Part shown: positions 24,491 through 31,602 of the stretch, one piece after another
Position numbering within the stretch: the first letter of the stretch is position 1
Layout: every line of letters begins with the position of its first letter
Assembly: GCA_947626785.1 (NCBI GenBank)
Contig: CANQTO010000035.1
Span: 1 to 32,266 of the forward strand
Reading direction: 5' to 3'
DNA: 32,266 nt
Origin: an uncultured Oscillospiraceae bacterium
Lineage (GTDB): Bacteria > Bacillota > Clostridia > Oscillospirales > Oscillospiraceae
Translations under genes and position numbers: made by a program
Notes under the pieces: model-generated
What the model was told of the DNA's origin: nothing
What the model saw: the letters and a program-made list of their open reading frames with translations, nothing else
The model's database searches: none

Positions 24491-25140
24491 GCCTCCAGCT
24501 GCTCCTTCCCGTCCGGCCCGTCCTCCGGGTCACGGGCATATTTCAGGAACACCCCCGTGATCAGGTAGGAGGAGAAGAAGATATACAGCCCCACCCAGAA
24601 GAAGAACAGCCCGCTCACATAGTAGAAGGCCACGGCCACCAGGGCCAGCATCACGAACAAGGTCACCGTCACGTGCAGATTGCCCATGGCCATGATGAAA
24701 CTGTCGTGCAAAAGCTTCTTGATGGGGAAGTCAAAAATCGCCAGCATGGGGTAGAGATACAGACAGCAGGACAGGAAGATCAACGCCAGGCAGCCACAGG
24801 CGCCCAGGATGGCGATCCCTGCGACGCCGCCCTGGATGCGGAAGAAGTTCCAGGCCGCCAGCAGGTCCGCCGCGAAAAAGGCCAGGCCCAGCAGCTGTAT
24901 GAGCCAGAGCAGCAGGGCCTTTTTGAAATGTTTCCGAAAGGAGCCGAAGAAGCTCCGCCAGACGCCGCCCTCGGTGTTGCTGGCCTGGTGCAGGCAGAAC
25001 TCATAAAAGGCCGTCGTCGTCCCGCCGAAGGTAAAAAGCGGCAGACTGACCACAGCCCACAGGATGCTCATGCAGGCGGCATCCGTGAGCTTCCCCACAA
25101 AGTTCCAGAACTTGTTTTCCGGATTGAAGAGATGGTACAT
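24487..25140 (-). CDS. DUF624 / YesL-family membrane protein
   Basis: A 217-residue integral membrane protein with about five hydrophobic segments. The start MYHLFNPENKFWNFVGKLTD and the following LWAVVSLPLFTFGGTTTAFY match the YesL/DUF624 pattern (W.f...l.dl..ln.LW...slPi.T.G.at.A.Y). Members typically sit beside ABC transporters for sugars or related compounds, as here. Their function is not established. It lies 21 bases after the GDPD gene, and its last bases overlap the next gene. Confidence 0.85.
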   Translation of the reverse strand: MYHLFNPENKFWNFVGKLTDAACMSILWAVVSLPLFTFGGTTTAFYEFCLHQASNTEGGVWRSFFGSFRKHFKKALLLWLIQLLGLAFFAADLLAAWNFFRIQGGVAGIAILGACGCLALIFLSCCLYLYPMLAIFDFPIKKLLHDSFIMAMGNLHVTVTLFVMLALVAVAFYYVSGLFFFWVGLYIFFSSYLITGVFLKYARDPEDGPDGKEQLEA

Positions 25141-25161
25141 ACTGCCCCTTCCTGGAAACTT

Positions 25162-25884
25162 CTATTCCAAAATATTGGTGGTGATGTAGTCCACGCCCAT
25201 CTCCACCATTTCCTCTCCGATCTCCTTGGTGTTCACCGTCCAGCAGTTGACCTCCAGCCCGGCCCCGTGGACCTGCTCCACCACCTCCCGGCTCAGGCCG
25301 GTGTAGCGCATGTCCAGCCCCAGGTTGTACTTCTTCAGGGTCTCCAGGGTGTCGTCCCCCCAGGTGCGCAGCAGATACTGGGCCGGCTGCTGGGGGTAGC
25401 GCTTGCGGAGATTGACCAGGTTCTGCAGATGGAAGGAGATGAAGATCACATGGTCCAGGTAGCCCAGCTTGTCCACCGTGGAGACGATCTTATACACATC
25501 GGAGGCCCGGAACCGGTTCTTGAACTCCAGCACCGCGGTCTTCTCGTATCTCTCGCAGATCCCGATATACTCCTCCAGGGTGGGCAGGCACAGATCCGCC
25601 CGGCCCCGCTTGCCGTCGATATCCGCCAGCTGGAGCTTGCGCAGCGTGTCAAAACTGCTCTCCTCCACGGTCAGCTTGTCCAGACCCACGCGGGACGTGT
25701 CGTCGTCGTGGATAAGAATAAAGCGGCCGTCCGCGGTGCGGTGCACATCGGTCTCGATGCCAAAAAAGGCCTCCCGGTTGCCCGCCGCCACAAAGGCCGC
25801 ACAGGTGTTTTCCTTCTCCAGCCCACTCAGACCCCGGTGGGCCACCAGTTTTACGTCTTTCTTTGCGAATTTAATAGTGTTCAT
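25162..25884 (-). CDS. ugpQ: glycerophosphodiester phosphodiesterase
   Basis: Hydrolyses glycerophosphodiesters to sn-glycerol 3-phosphate and an alcohol. The 240-residue protein has no signal peptide and so acts in the cytoplasm. The TIM-barrel signature residues are present: VAHRGLS (His16, Arg17), ENT (24-26), IETDVHRTADG (Glu44, Asp46) and ILIHDD (His59). VLEFKNR supplies the later acidic and basic pair. It is first of a leftward operon and divergent from a UgpB-like binding protein. This suggests that imported glycerophosphodiesters or their products are processed here. The symbol is by functional analogy. Confidence 0.88.
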   Translation of the reverse strand: MNTIKFAKKDVKLVAHRGLSGLEKENTCAAFVAAGNREAFFGIETDVHRTADGRFILIHDDDTSRVGLDKLTVEESSFDTLRKLQLADIDGKRGRADLCLPTLEEYIGICERYEKTAVLEFKNRFRASDVYKIVSTVDKLGYLDHVIFISFHLQNLVNLRKRYPQQPAQYLLRTWGDDTLETLKKYNLGLDMRYTGLSREVVEQVHGAGLEVNCWTVNTKEIGEEMVEMGVDYITTNILE

Positions 25885-26039
25885 CTTTGGTCATACCTCG
25901 AATCACTCGAAAAATTCGGATTATTTTTTGAAAAACGAAATATTCAACGAGTATCCGATAATATAACACTTTTCGCAGACGCTTTCAAGTCCTCATCTTG
26001 AAAAAATTGTAAATTTTCTGTTAAAATTTTACATATTAC

Positions 26040-26068
26040 TTGTTCCAATCTTTGCCAAATGTTATACT
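26040..26068 (+). promoter_or_regulatory. predicted promoter for the ABC transporter operon
   Basis: TTGTTC (26040-26045), 17 bases and TATACT (26063-26068) stand about 85 bases before the start at 26153. The divergent region 25885-26152 is AT-rich. On the minus strand it contains TTATATTATC-like -10 candidates for the GDPD gene but no clear single choice. Confidence 0.5.
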
Positions 26069-26152
26069 TTCCACATAATAGCGTGCGGCAGAGCGCTGTG
26101 CCGCGCGTTCCAACAATCTGTCAGAATGTATAAAAGAAATGGAGGATCACGA

Positions 26153-27517
26153 ATGAAGAAGATTCTGGCGATCATGCTTGCCATAAGTATGATATTCACC
26201 CTGGCCGCCTGCAGCGGCTCCACCGGCAGCAGCTCTTCCGCTCCCGCGGCAGAGGCCCCGGCTGCGGACGCTCCGGCCGCGGAGGCCCCCGCCGAAGCGG
26301 CGGACGCTTCCATGTACGAGGTCACCGAGCCCATCACCATCAAGTGGTGGCACGCCCTCGAAGAGCAGTACTCCCCCCTGGTCAAGGAAGTCGTTGACGA
26401 TTTCAACGCCTCCCAGGACCTGATCACCGTCGAGGCTGAGTACATCGGCGCCTATGCCGATATCAACGAGGCTCTGGTCTCCGCCAACGCCGTCGGCAAG
26501 GACCTGCCCGCCGTGGTCGTGGCCAACACCGACTATGTGGCCCAGTACGGCTCCTCCGGCCTGTACGAGAACCTGGATCCCTACATCGCCGCCACCGGCT
26601 ACGATGTGAGCGACTTCTCCGCCGGTCTTCTGGTCAGCGCCCAGTACGACGGCAAGCAGGTCTCCCTGCCCTTCCTGCACTCCACCCAGGTCATTTATTA
26701 CAATAAGACCATGGCGGACGAGAACGGCATCGAGATCCCCGAACAGTGGGACTATGACAGCTTCCGCACCTTCGTGGAAGAGGGCGCCAAGGCCTGCGGC
26801 GGCTACGGCACCGTGGTCCCGGGCTGGGACCAGTGGTACTTTGAGACCCTGTTCCTGAACGAGGGCGTGGACATCATCACCGATGACAACACCTGCGATC
26901 TGGACAGCGAGGCCGCCATCGGCGTCACCAACTACATCAAGTCCATGTGCGACGACGGGATCGCCTACCTGGCCTACGGCACCGGCGCTTCCGACAACAT
27001 GCGCCAGAACTTCTACGATCAGAAGGCCTTCTCCGTCCTGCACACCTCTTCCCTGTACAACACCTACGTGACCAAGTGCCCCGACTTTGAGGTCGGCATG
27101 CTGTGGTACCCCTCCGCCTCCAACGGCGACCACTACTCTGAGGTCGGCGGCTGCGTGGTGGGCATCCCCTCCAAGAACGATCAGGCCACCAAGAACGCCG
27201 CCTGGCAGTTCCTGCAGTACCTCTGCGGCAAGGAGGTCAACATGAAGTGGGCCGAGGGCACCGGCTATCTGCCCACCCGTAACTCCGTGCTGACCACCGA
27301 AGAGGGCGTCGCTTTCCTGGAGCAGAAGCCCGCTTTCCAGTGCATCTTTGACAACCTGAACCTGATCAATCCCCGTATCCAGAGCGATGCCTGGTCCGAA
27401 CTGGCCACCACCTGGAAGGACTACATGAACCGGATGATCAACGACGGCGCGGACGTGGAGTCCGCCAGCGCCGACATGGTCGAGGAGATCAACGAGATTC
27501 TGGAAGACCACGCCTGA
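26153..27517 (+). CDS. ABC transporter substrate-binding lipoprotein, UgpB-like
   Basis: A family 1 solute-binding protein of 454 residues, lipid-anchored outside the membrane (signal MKKILAIMLAISMIFTLAA, Cys20). An Ala/Pro/Glu-rich linker follows to about residue 50, then EPITIKWWHALEEQYSPLVKE. PAVVVANTDYVAQYGSSGLYENLDPY and STQVIYYNKTMADENG resemble UgpB (glycerol-3-phosphate binding) more than maltose-type proteins. The ATG at 26153 has GGAGG 7 bases upstream, and an in-frame ATG at 26126 lacks one. It faces a GDPD gene, supporting glycerol-3-phosphate or a glycerophosphodiester as ligand, but a sugar cannot be excluded. Confidence 0.87.
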   Translation: MKKILAIMLAISMIFTLAACSGSTGSSSSAPAAEAPAADAPAAEAPAEAADASMYEVTEPITIKWWHALEEQYSPLVKEVVDDFNASQDLITVEAEYIGAYADINEALVSANAVGKDLPAVVVANTDYVAQYGSSGLYENLDPYIAATGYDVSDFSAGLLVSAQYDGKQVSLPFLHSTQVIYYNKTMADENGIEIPEQWDYDSFRTFVEEGAKACGGYGTVVPGWDQWYFETLFLNEGVDIITDDNTCDLDSEAAIGVTNYIKSMCDDGIAYLAYGTGASDNMRQNFYDQKAFSVLHTSSLYNTYVTKCPDFEVGMLWYPSASNGDHYSEVGGCVVGIPSKNDQATKNAAWQFLQYLCGKEVNMKWAEGTGYLPTRNSVLTTEEGVAFLEQKPAFQCIFDNLNLINPRIQSDAWSELATTWKDYMNRMINDGADVESASADMVEEINEILEDHA

Positions 27518-27541
27518 TCCCTGCTCGCAGCGCAGTATCCC

Positions 27542-27577
27542 CCTCATACACTGCCCCGGAAGGGGCAGTGTATGAGG
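27542..27577 (+). terminator. intercistronic terminator between binding protein and permeases
   Basis: A perfect 16-bp stem (CCTCATACACTGCCCC at 27542-27557 with its complement at 27562-27577) and a GGAA loop is followed by TTGATTTTTTTATT. No separate strong promoter was seen before the permeases. Partial readthrough would then give more binding protein than permease, a known pattern in such operons. Confidence 0.85.
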
Positions 27578-27637
27578 CAGTTGATTTTTTTATTGTAAGA
27601 ATGTTGTTTGAAGAAAAGGCGAGAAAGGATCTGAGAA

Positions 27638-28579
27638 ATGGCTGAAACGAATCTTGAGGCCGCCGCCCCCGAGCAGAAGAAGCCCTTCTTCACAGCCAGA
27701 AGGAAAGCCAAGATCGTTGACTTTCTGATGGTGGTCCCTGCTCTGATCCTGTTGGCGGTCTTCACCTATTATCCCATCTGCAAGCTGTTCCAGATCAGCC
27801 TGACTGACTGGAACCTGCTCAACGACACATGGAACTTCGTGGGCATTAAAAACTGGAACTGGCTGTTCGCCGGCTCCGGCGCCAAGTACATGTGGAACTC
27901 CATCAAGGTCACGATCCTGTACACGCTGGGCGAATTGGCCATCACCATGGTGGGCGGCATGCTGTTTGCGCTGCTCTTCAACCGGATGACCCGTATGTTC
28001 AGCGCCATGCGGGCGATCATCTTCGTCCCCAAGTACGTGGCCATGTCCTCGGCGGCCATGGTGTTCCTGGTCATCCTGAACGGGAACTACGGCATCTTCA
28101 ACTACCTGCTGGGCCTGATCGGCATCCAGGGCGTGGACTGGCTGAACACCAAGTCCACCGCGCTGTTCGCGGTGCTGATGTGCACCGGCTGGCGTGTCGT
28201 CGGCTACGGCATGATGATCTACCTGTCCGCCATGATGGGCATCTCAAAGGACTATTACGAGGCGGCCTCCCTGGACGGCGCTACCGGCCGGCAGCAGTTC
28301 TTCAAGATCACGCTGCCCATGCTGTCCCCCACCACTCTGTTCCTGCTGGTGACTACCTTCCTGAGCGCAATGAAGGTGTTCCAGTCGGTGGACGTGCTGA
28401 CCTCCGGCGGCCCCTCCCGTTCGACAGAAGTGTTCGTTTACCTGATCTACCGTTACGCGATGGAAGATTTCCGGATGGACCGGGCGGCCACCTGCGCCGT
28501 TATGTTCTTCCTCCTGCTGCTCATTATAACGGTATCCACCATGAAGGTATCGAACAATTCCGTCAACTACGACGCATAA
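27638..28579 (+). CDS. ABC transporter permease, UgpA/MalF-type
   Basis: The first membrane subunit, 313 residues with six predicted helices starting near residue 32 (IVDFLMVVPALILLAVFTYYPI). The coupling EAA loop is YYEAASLDGATGRQQFFKITLPML. The N-terminal cytoplasmic tail is charged. AAAGGATCTGAGA precedes the ATG. It lies 120 bases after the binding protein across a terminator hairpin, and the second permease starts 12 bases after its stop. Confidence 0.9.
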   Translation: MAETNLEAAAPEQKKPFFTARRKAKIVDFLMVVPALILLAVFTYYPICKLFQISLTDWNLLNDTWNFVGIKNWNWLFAGSGAKYMWNSIKVTILYTLGELAITMVGGMLFALLFNRMTRMFSAMRAIIFVPKYVAMSSAAMVFLVILNGNYGIFNYLLGLIGIQGVDWLNTKSTALFAVLMCTGWRVVGYGMMIYLSAMMGISKDYYEAASLDGATGRQQFFKITLPMLSPTTLFLLVTTFLSAMKVFQSVDVLTSGGPSRSTEVFVYLIYRYAMEDFRMDRAATCAVMFFLLLLIITVSTMKVSNNSVNYDA

Positions 28580-28591
28580 GGGGGTGTGAGT

Positions 28592-29458
28592 ATGAGCAAG
28601 AAGCCTACTGCCGGCGCCAAGATCGGCGAAAAGAGCCACGCCTGGTATTATATCCAGCCTGTGCTGGCCGTCCTGGTCACCATCGTGATGATCTTCCCCC
28701 TGTACTGGATGATCGCCACCTCTCTCAAGTCCGCGGAAGAGGTCCAGCTGATCGTACCCACCCTCTATCCCCACTCCATACACCTTGAGAACTATATCTC
28801 CGTTCTCACCCGGGCAAACTTCCTGAAGTACTACTGGAATACCATCGTCATGACGGTCGGTATTCTGGTCCTCCAGGTGGGCACCGGTACTCTGGCGGCC
28901 TACGGCTTTTCCTTCGGCGAGTTCAGGGGCCGCGAGGTGCTGTTCTATGTGGTCCTGGGCGCTCTGATGATCCCCCTGCAGGTCACCTTTATCCCCATCT
29001 ATATCATGTGCGCCAACTGGAACCTGAACGACACCTTCCTGGGCCTGATCCTGCCGGAAGCCGTCTCGGCCTACTACATCTTTATGATGCGCAACACCTT
29101 CCTGTCCATCGACCGGAGCTATATCGACGCCGGCCGGATCGACGGGCTGGGCCGCCTCGGCACCATCATCCACGTGCTGGTGCCTATGAGCAAGGCCTCC
29201 ATCTTCACGGTCACCCTGGTGACCTTCTCCAACGGCTGGAACGCCTACTTCTGGCCCAAGATCATCGCCCGCAACGAGGTGCGCCGGGTGCTGACCGTCG
29301 GTCTTGCCCAGCTGAAGCAGACCTTCGCCGGCCAGGCCGTGGCCAACTACCACGAGATCATGGCGGGCGCCGTGCTGGCCATCATGCCTCTGGTCATTCT
29401 CTTCATCGTCTTCCAGAAGTACATGATGACGGGCTACTCCAAGGCGGCAATGAAGTAA
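28592..29458 (+). CDS. ABC transporter permease, UgpE/MalG-type
   Basis: The second membrane subunit, 288 residues. The EAA loop is YIDAGRIDGLGRLGTIIHVLVPM, and the start IQPVLAVLVTIVMIFPLYWMIATSLKSAEE is typical of MalG-like permeases. I chose ATG 28592 over the GTG at 28586 because AAGGGGGTG ends just at 28586 and gives proper spacing to the ATG. No nucleotide-binding subunit follows, so a shared MsmK/UgpC-like ATPase encoded elsewhere must be used (inference). Confidence 0.9.
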   Translation: MSKKPTAGAKIGEKSHAWYYIQPVLAVLVTIVMIFPLYWMIATSLKSAEEVQLIVPTLYPHSIHLENYISVLTRANFLKYYWNTIVMTVGILVLQVGTGTLAAYGFSFGEFRGREVLFYVVLGALMIPLQVTFIPIYIMCANWNLNDTFLGLILPEAVSAYYIFMMRNTFLSIDRSYIDAGRIDGLGRLGTIIHVLVPMSKASIFTVTLVTFSNGWNAYFWPKIIARNEVRRVLTVGLAQLKQTFAGQAVANYHEIMAGAVLAIMPLVILFIVFQKYMMTGYSKAAMK

Positions 29459-29474
29459 ACACCCCCAAGCCATT

Positions 29475-29504
29475 AAGGCGCGCCGTCGTCAGACGACGCG
29501 CCTT
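29475..29504 (+). terminator. terminator-like hairpin after the permease genes
   Basis: AAGGCGC and GTCGT (29475-29489, with a 3-base bulge) pair with ACGACGCGCCTT (29493-29504), followed by TCTT. It stands 17 bases after the permease stop and just before the ribosome site of the next gene. Confidence 0.6.
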
Positions 29505-29524
29505 TCTTAAATGAGGACAAAATT

Positions 29525-30670
29525 ATGAAAAAATTATTCTCTATGCTCCTTCTGCTCTGCCTGTGCGCAGGGCTGCTGAGCGCCTGCGGCGGCAGCAGCT
29601 CGCCCGCTCCCGCGGAGCCGGCTCCGGCTCCTGCTCCCGACTCCGCTCCGGCAGAGGTGCCCGCCGAGGCGGCGGAGGAGCCGGGCTTCTCCTTCACCCA
29701 GACCGGGTCCGTCAAAAAGGAAAAATTCCTGGACGACGAGAAATACGCCGCCTTCCTCTCCGCGGCCGAAAAGGCCTATCTGATCCCCGGCCTGAACGAG
29801 GCGGCCATTCCCCAGGGCATGAGCTACAGCCCGGACACCAGCCTCGTATATATCTCCTTCTATTACAAGCTGGACGATATGCCCTCCGTGATCGCGGCTC
29901 TGGACGCCGCCAGCGGCGAACTCACCGCCGAGTACCGGCTCTTCAAGCCGGACGGCAGCGTCTTCGCCAGCCACGTGGGCGGCCTGGCCGTGACCGGGGA
30001 CACCCTGTATGTCTCCGCCACGTTGGACAACGACGGCAGCTACAGCATCGCGGCGCTCCCCCTCTCTGAGCTCCCCACCGAGGGCAGCCACGATATCACC
30101 GTCGCCGAGACGGTGCCTATGGCCACCTCCCCCTCCTTCCTGAATTACTCCCAGGGCATCCTCTGGGTGGGGAATTTCTATCTGCCTGGCGAGGGCTACA
30201 AACTTCCGCCGGAGATGGGCAGCACCACCGAGACGGCCGACGGCGAGAGCGGCTGCTACATCCTGGGCTTTGACATGAGCCGGGAGGGCGCTCTGGACGC
30301 CGGATCCGGGAGCTATCCCATCCCCGACTACGTGCTCATTGCCCCCGACCGCATCCAGGGCATGACTTGCCCGGACAGCGGCAGCGTGCTGCTCAGCCAG
30401 TCCTACGGCCGCCAGAACGACTCCGCGATCCTGCGCTACTCCCTGGACCTGAACAGCCCGGACAGCAGCTTTGCGCTGGGCGGGGCCCAGATCCCGGCTT
30501 TTCTCCTGGACAGCAGCTGCCAGCTGGACAATATCACCGCTATGCCCATGACCGAGGCCCTGTGTCTGGGAAAGGACGGGGAGATCCTGGTGCTCTTCGA
30601 GTCCGGCGCCATGGCCTACGACGGCCGCTACCGCACCGACCACGTGTGGAGGCTGGCCCTCGCCTCCTGA
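29525..30670 (+). CDS. secreted lipoprotein of unknown function, possibly beta-propeller
   Basis: I do not recognise this 381-residue protein. It has a lipoprotein signal (MKKLFSMLLLLCLCAGLLSA, Cys21) and a Pro/Ala/Glu-rich linker (about 24-52). A domain rich in short beta-type repeats follows: IPQGMSYSPDTSLVYISFYY, HVGGLAVTGDTLYVSATLDN, SPSFLNYSQGILWVGNFYLP, DRIQGMTCPDSGSVLLSQSY. The repeated pattern of a hydrophobic strand after a Gly/Asp/Ser turn suggests a propeller-like fold that reads out a ligand or polymer. It follows the ABC permeases by 66 bases and a hairpin, with its own GAGGAC ribosome site. Its linker resembles that of the binding protein at 26153. Confidence 0.8.
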   Translation: MKKLFSMLLLLCLCAGLLSACGGSSSPAPAEPAPAPAPDSAPAEVPAEAAEEPGFSFTQTGSVKKEKFLDDEKYAAFLSAAEKAYLIPGLNEAAIPQGMSYSPDTSLVYISFYYKLDDMPSVIAALDAASGELTAEYRLFKPDGSVFASHVGGLAVTGDTLYVSATLDNDGSYSIAALPLSELPTEGSHDITVAETVPMATSPSFLNYSQGILWVGNFYLPGEGYKLPPEMGSTTETADGESGCYILGFDMSREGALDAGSGSYPIPDYVLIAPDRIQGMTCPDSGSVLLSQSYGRQNDSAILRYSLDLNSPDSSFALGGAQIPAFLLDSSCQLDNITAMPMTEALCLGKDGEILVLFESGAMAYDGRYRTDHVWRLALAS

Positions 30671-30695
30671 CGGACCGCGACACAGCATAAGCACA

Positions 30696-30724
30696 GAGCC
30701 GCTGCCCAGCCTGGGCAGCGGCTC
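30696..30724 (+). terminator. terminator after the lipoprotein gene
   Basis: GAGCCGCTGCCC (30696-30707) pairs perfectly with GGGCAGCGGCTC (30713-30724). The downstream CCTGCTCT is only moderately T-rich. Confidence 0.7.
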
Positions 30725-30761
30725 GTCCTGCTCTACTTATTGACAGCTCCTAATAGGGGCC

Positions 30762-30790
30762 TTGCGTCTGGGCTCAGGACAGAGTATAAT
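30762..30790 (+). promoter_or_regulatory. predicted promoter of the small protein gene
   Basis: TTGCGT (30762-30767), 17 bases and TATAAT (30785-30790) lie 37 bases before ATG 30828. Confidence 0.5.
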
Positions 30791-30827
30791 AATATCGTCA
30801 GTTACTGAGCAATGGGAAAGGAGCACC

Positions 30828-31025
30828 ATGGAAAAGTTTATCCCTTACGAGAAACTCTCGAAAAAGAAGAAGCGGGAGCTTGACGCGAAGAGGCGTGTCA
30901 CCTGGGCTATTGACCCGGCGGTGCGCAGGCCCGCGGATCCAAAGGCATACAACAGAAGAGCGGCACAGAAATGGAGAGACGACGATCCCTTTCTGTGCTG
31001 CTTTCTTTTCCCTGCAGCCCTTTAG
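30828..31025 (+). CDS. small basic protein of unknown function
   Basis: A 65-codon gene with AAAGGAGC before its ATG and a promoter just upstream. The product starts MEKFIPYEKLSKKKKRELDA, is rich in Lys/Arg, and continues RRVTWAIDPAVRRPADPKAY, a layout I associate with small conserved hypothetical proteins of gut Clostridia (memory, not a search). The last 12 residues are hydrophobic with two cysteines (FLCCFLFPAAL). The role is unknown. The stop at 31023-31025 is followed by the spoIIID remnant. Confidence 0.65.
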   Translation: MEKFIPYEKLSKKKKRELDAKRRVTWAIDPAVRRPADPKAYNRRAAQKWRDDDPFLCCFLFPAAL

Positions 31026-31103
31026 GCTGCCAGAGCCGCTCCTCTCATATCTCCCCCCTCCGGGCCATATACATGAAATACGAGAAAATGGGGAGTGGTG
31101 TCT

Positions 31104-31232
31104 GTGCGTACAAATATCGAGGAGCGCGCCTGCGACCTGGCCGCCTACATCATCGACAACAAAGCCACCGTCCGCGCCGCGGCCACACAGTTTGGCATCT
31201 CCAAGTCTACCGTACATACAGACGCAACGTAA
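31104..31232 (+). pseudogene. spoIIID: truncated, frameshifted spoIIID (5' part)
   Basis: From GTG 31104 (GGGAGTGG upstream) the frame encodes 42 residues with IEERACDLAAYIIDNKATVR and AAATQFGISKSTVH, the N-terminal helices and recognition helix of SpoIIID, the mother-cell sporulation regulator. The normal protein is about 80-90 residues with a basic C-terminal helix. Here the frame stops (TAA 31230) just after VHTDAT. Similarity resumes in the next frame for VKERF, as though about five bases were inserted, and then disappears near 31245. The basic tail is absent from all frames up to the repeat region. Probably a relic; a functional copy elsewhere would be expected if the organism sporulates. 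Confidence 0.65.
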
Positions 31233-31311
31233 AGGAACGGTTTATCTGGATCATAAAATGAGGCAGACAGCCCGTTTGATCCGGACGATAGGGCCAAAAT
31301 GTAAAAAACCG

Positions 31312-31341
31312 TTGACAGGTCAGCCTGCCACGGTCTATAAT
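31312..31341 (+). promoter_or_regulatory. strong promoter of small RNA copy 1
   Basis: A perfect TTGACA (31312-31317), 18 bases and a perfect TATAAT (31336-31341). The same arrangement recurs at 31999-32028. Confidence 0.8.
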
Positions 31342-31347
31342 ATGAAT

Positions 31348-31440
31348 ATAAAAGGGCGCTGCGCAAGCGGTTAGCCCTGTAGGGTTATAGTTTCAGAATA
31401 GAAACCGTCACCGGGCAGGGTGGCGGTTTCTGCGTTTTAC
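31348..31440 (+). ncRNA. putative small structured RNA, copy 1
   Basis: Downstream of the strong promoter there is no ribosome site or open frame. The predicted transcript of about 90 bases begins with a hairpin-forming GGGCGCTGCGCAAGCGG-TTAGCCC segment. It ends in a 13-bp stem (AGAAACCGTCACC at 31400-31412 with 31419-31431) followed by GCGTTTTAC, an intrinsic terminator. Its 3' half is complementary to the last codons and the 3' region of the peptide gene on the other strand, so it could act as an antisense RNA. I do not recognise a named RNA family. Confidence 0.55.
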
Positions 31441-31485
31441 GATAATCGTAACCGTGTAAGGTCCGATATGTAATGTAATCCGCAT
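31408..31485 (-). CDS. 25-residue basic peptide gene opposite the small RNA
   Basis: On the minus strand AAAGGGGGTGACGCC precedes ATG 31485, giving the best ribosome site of this area. The peptide begins MRITLHIGPYTVTIIV, alternating beta-like hydrophobic residues, and ends KRRNRHPAR, strongly basic. The Shine-Dalgarno GGGG pairs with CCCC across a GAAA loop (31493-31505), so translation may be held off. The stop lies inside the terminator stem of the converging small RNA. The mRNA could end at the GGGC...GCCC hairpin followed by TTTTATATT (about 31375-31343 read leftward). It may be a toxin-like or regulatory peptide. It could also be chance, but the ribosome site, promoter and duplication argue for a real gene. 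Confidence 0.5.
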   Translation of the reverse strand: MRITLHIGPYTVTIIVKRRNRHPAR

Positions 31486-31564
31486 GGCGTCACCCCCTTT
31501 CGGGGATCGTGACTAACCGCCTGCCGTTATATTGCAACGCCCCTGGTGCTATAGCACCACTGAC

Positions 31565-31593
31565 AGAATATCACGCGCTTCAACAAAAAGCAA
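31565..31593 (-). promoter_or_regulatory. predicted promoter of the peptide gene
   Basis: On the minus strand TTGCTT (31588-31593), 17 bases and TATTCT (31565-31570). The 5' leader of about 70 bases would contain GGTGCTATAGCACC (31542-31555), a self-complementary segment, and the hairpin that covers the ribosome site. Confidence 0.4.
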
Positions 31594-31602
31594 GGCAATT
31601 CT

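Noticed and set aside
30880-31374. 164-codon open frame overlapping the small gene and spoIIID remnant
   Set aside because: It reads through the promoter of the small RNA and two better-supported frames, and has no recognisable domain or ribosome site.
31348-31440. tRNA gene
   Set aside because: The GC-rich stems do not form a cloverleaf and there is no T-arm GTTCRA motif. No tRNA or rRNA was recognised anywhere in the window.
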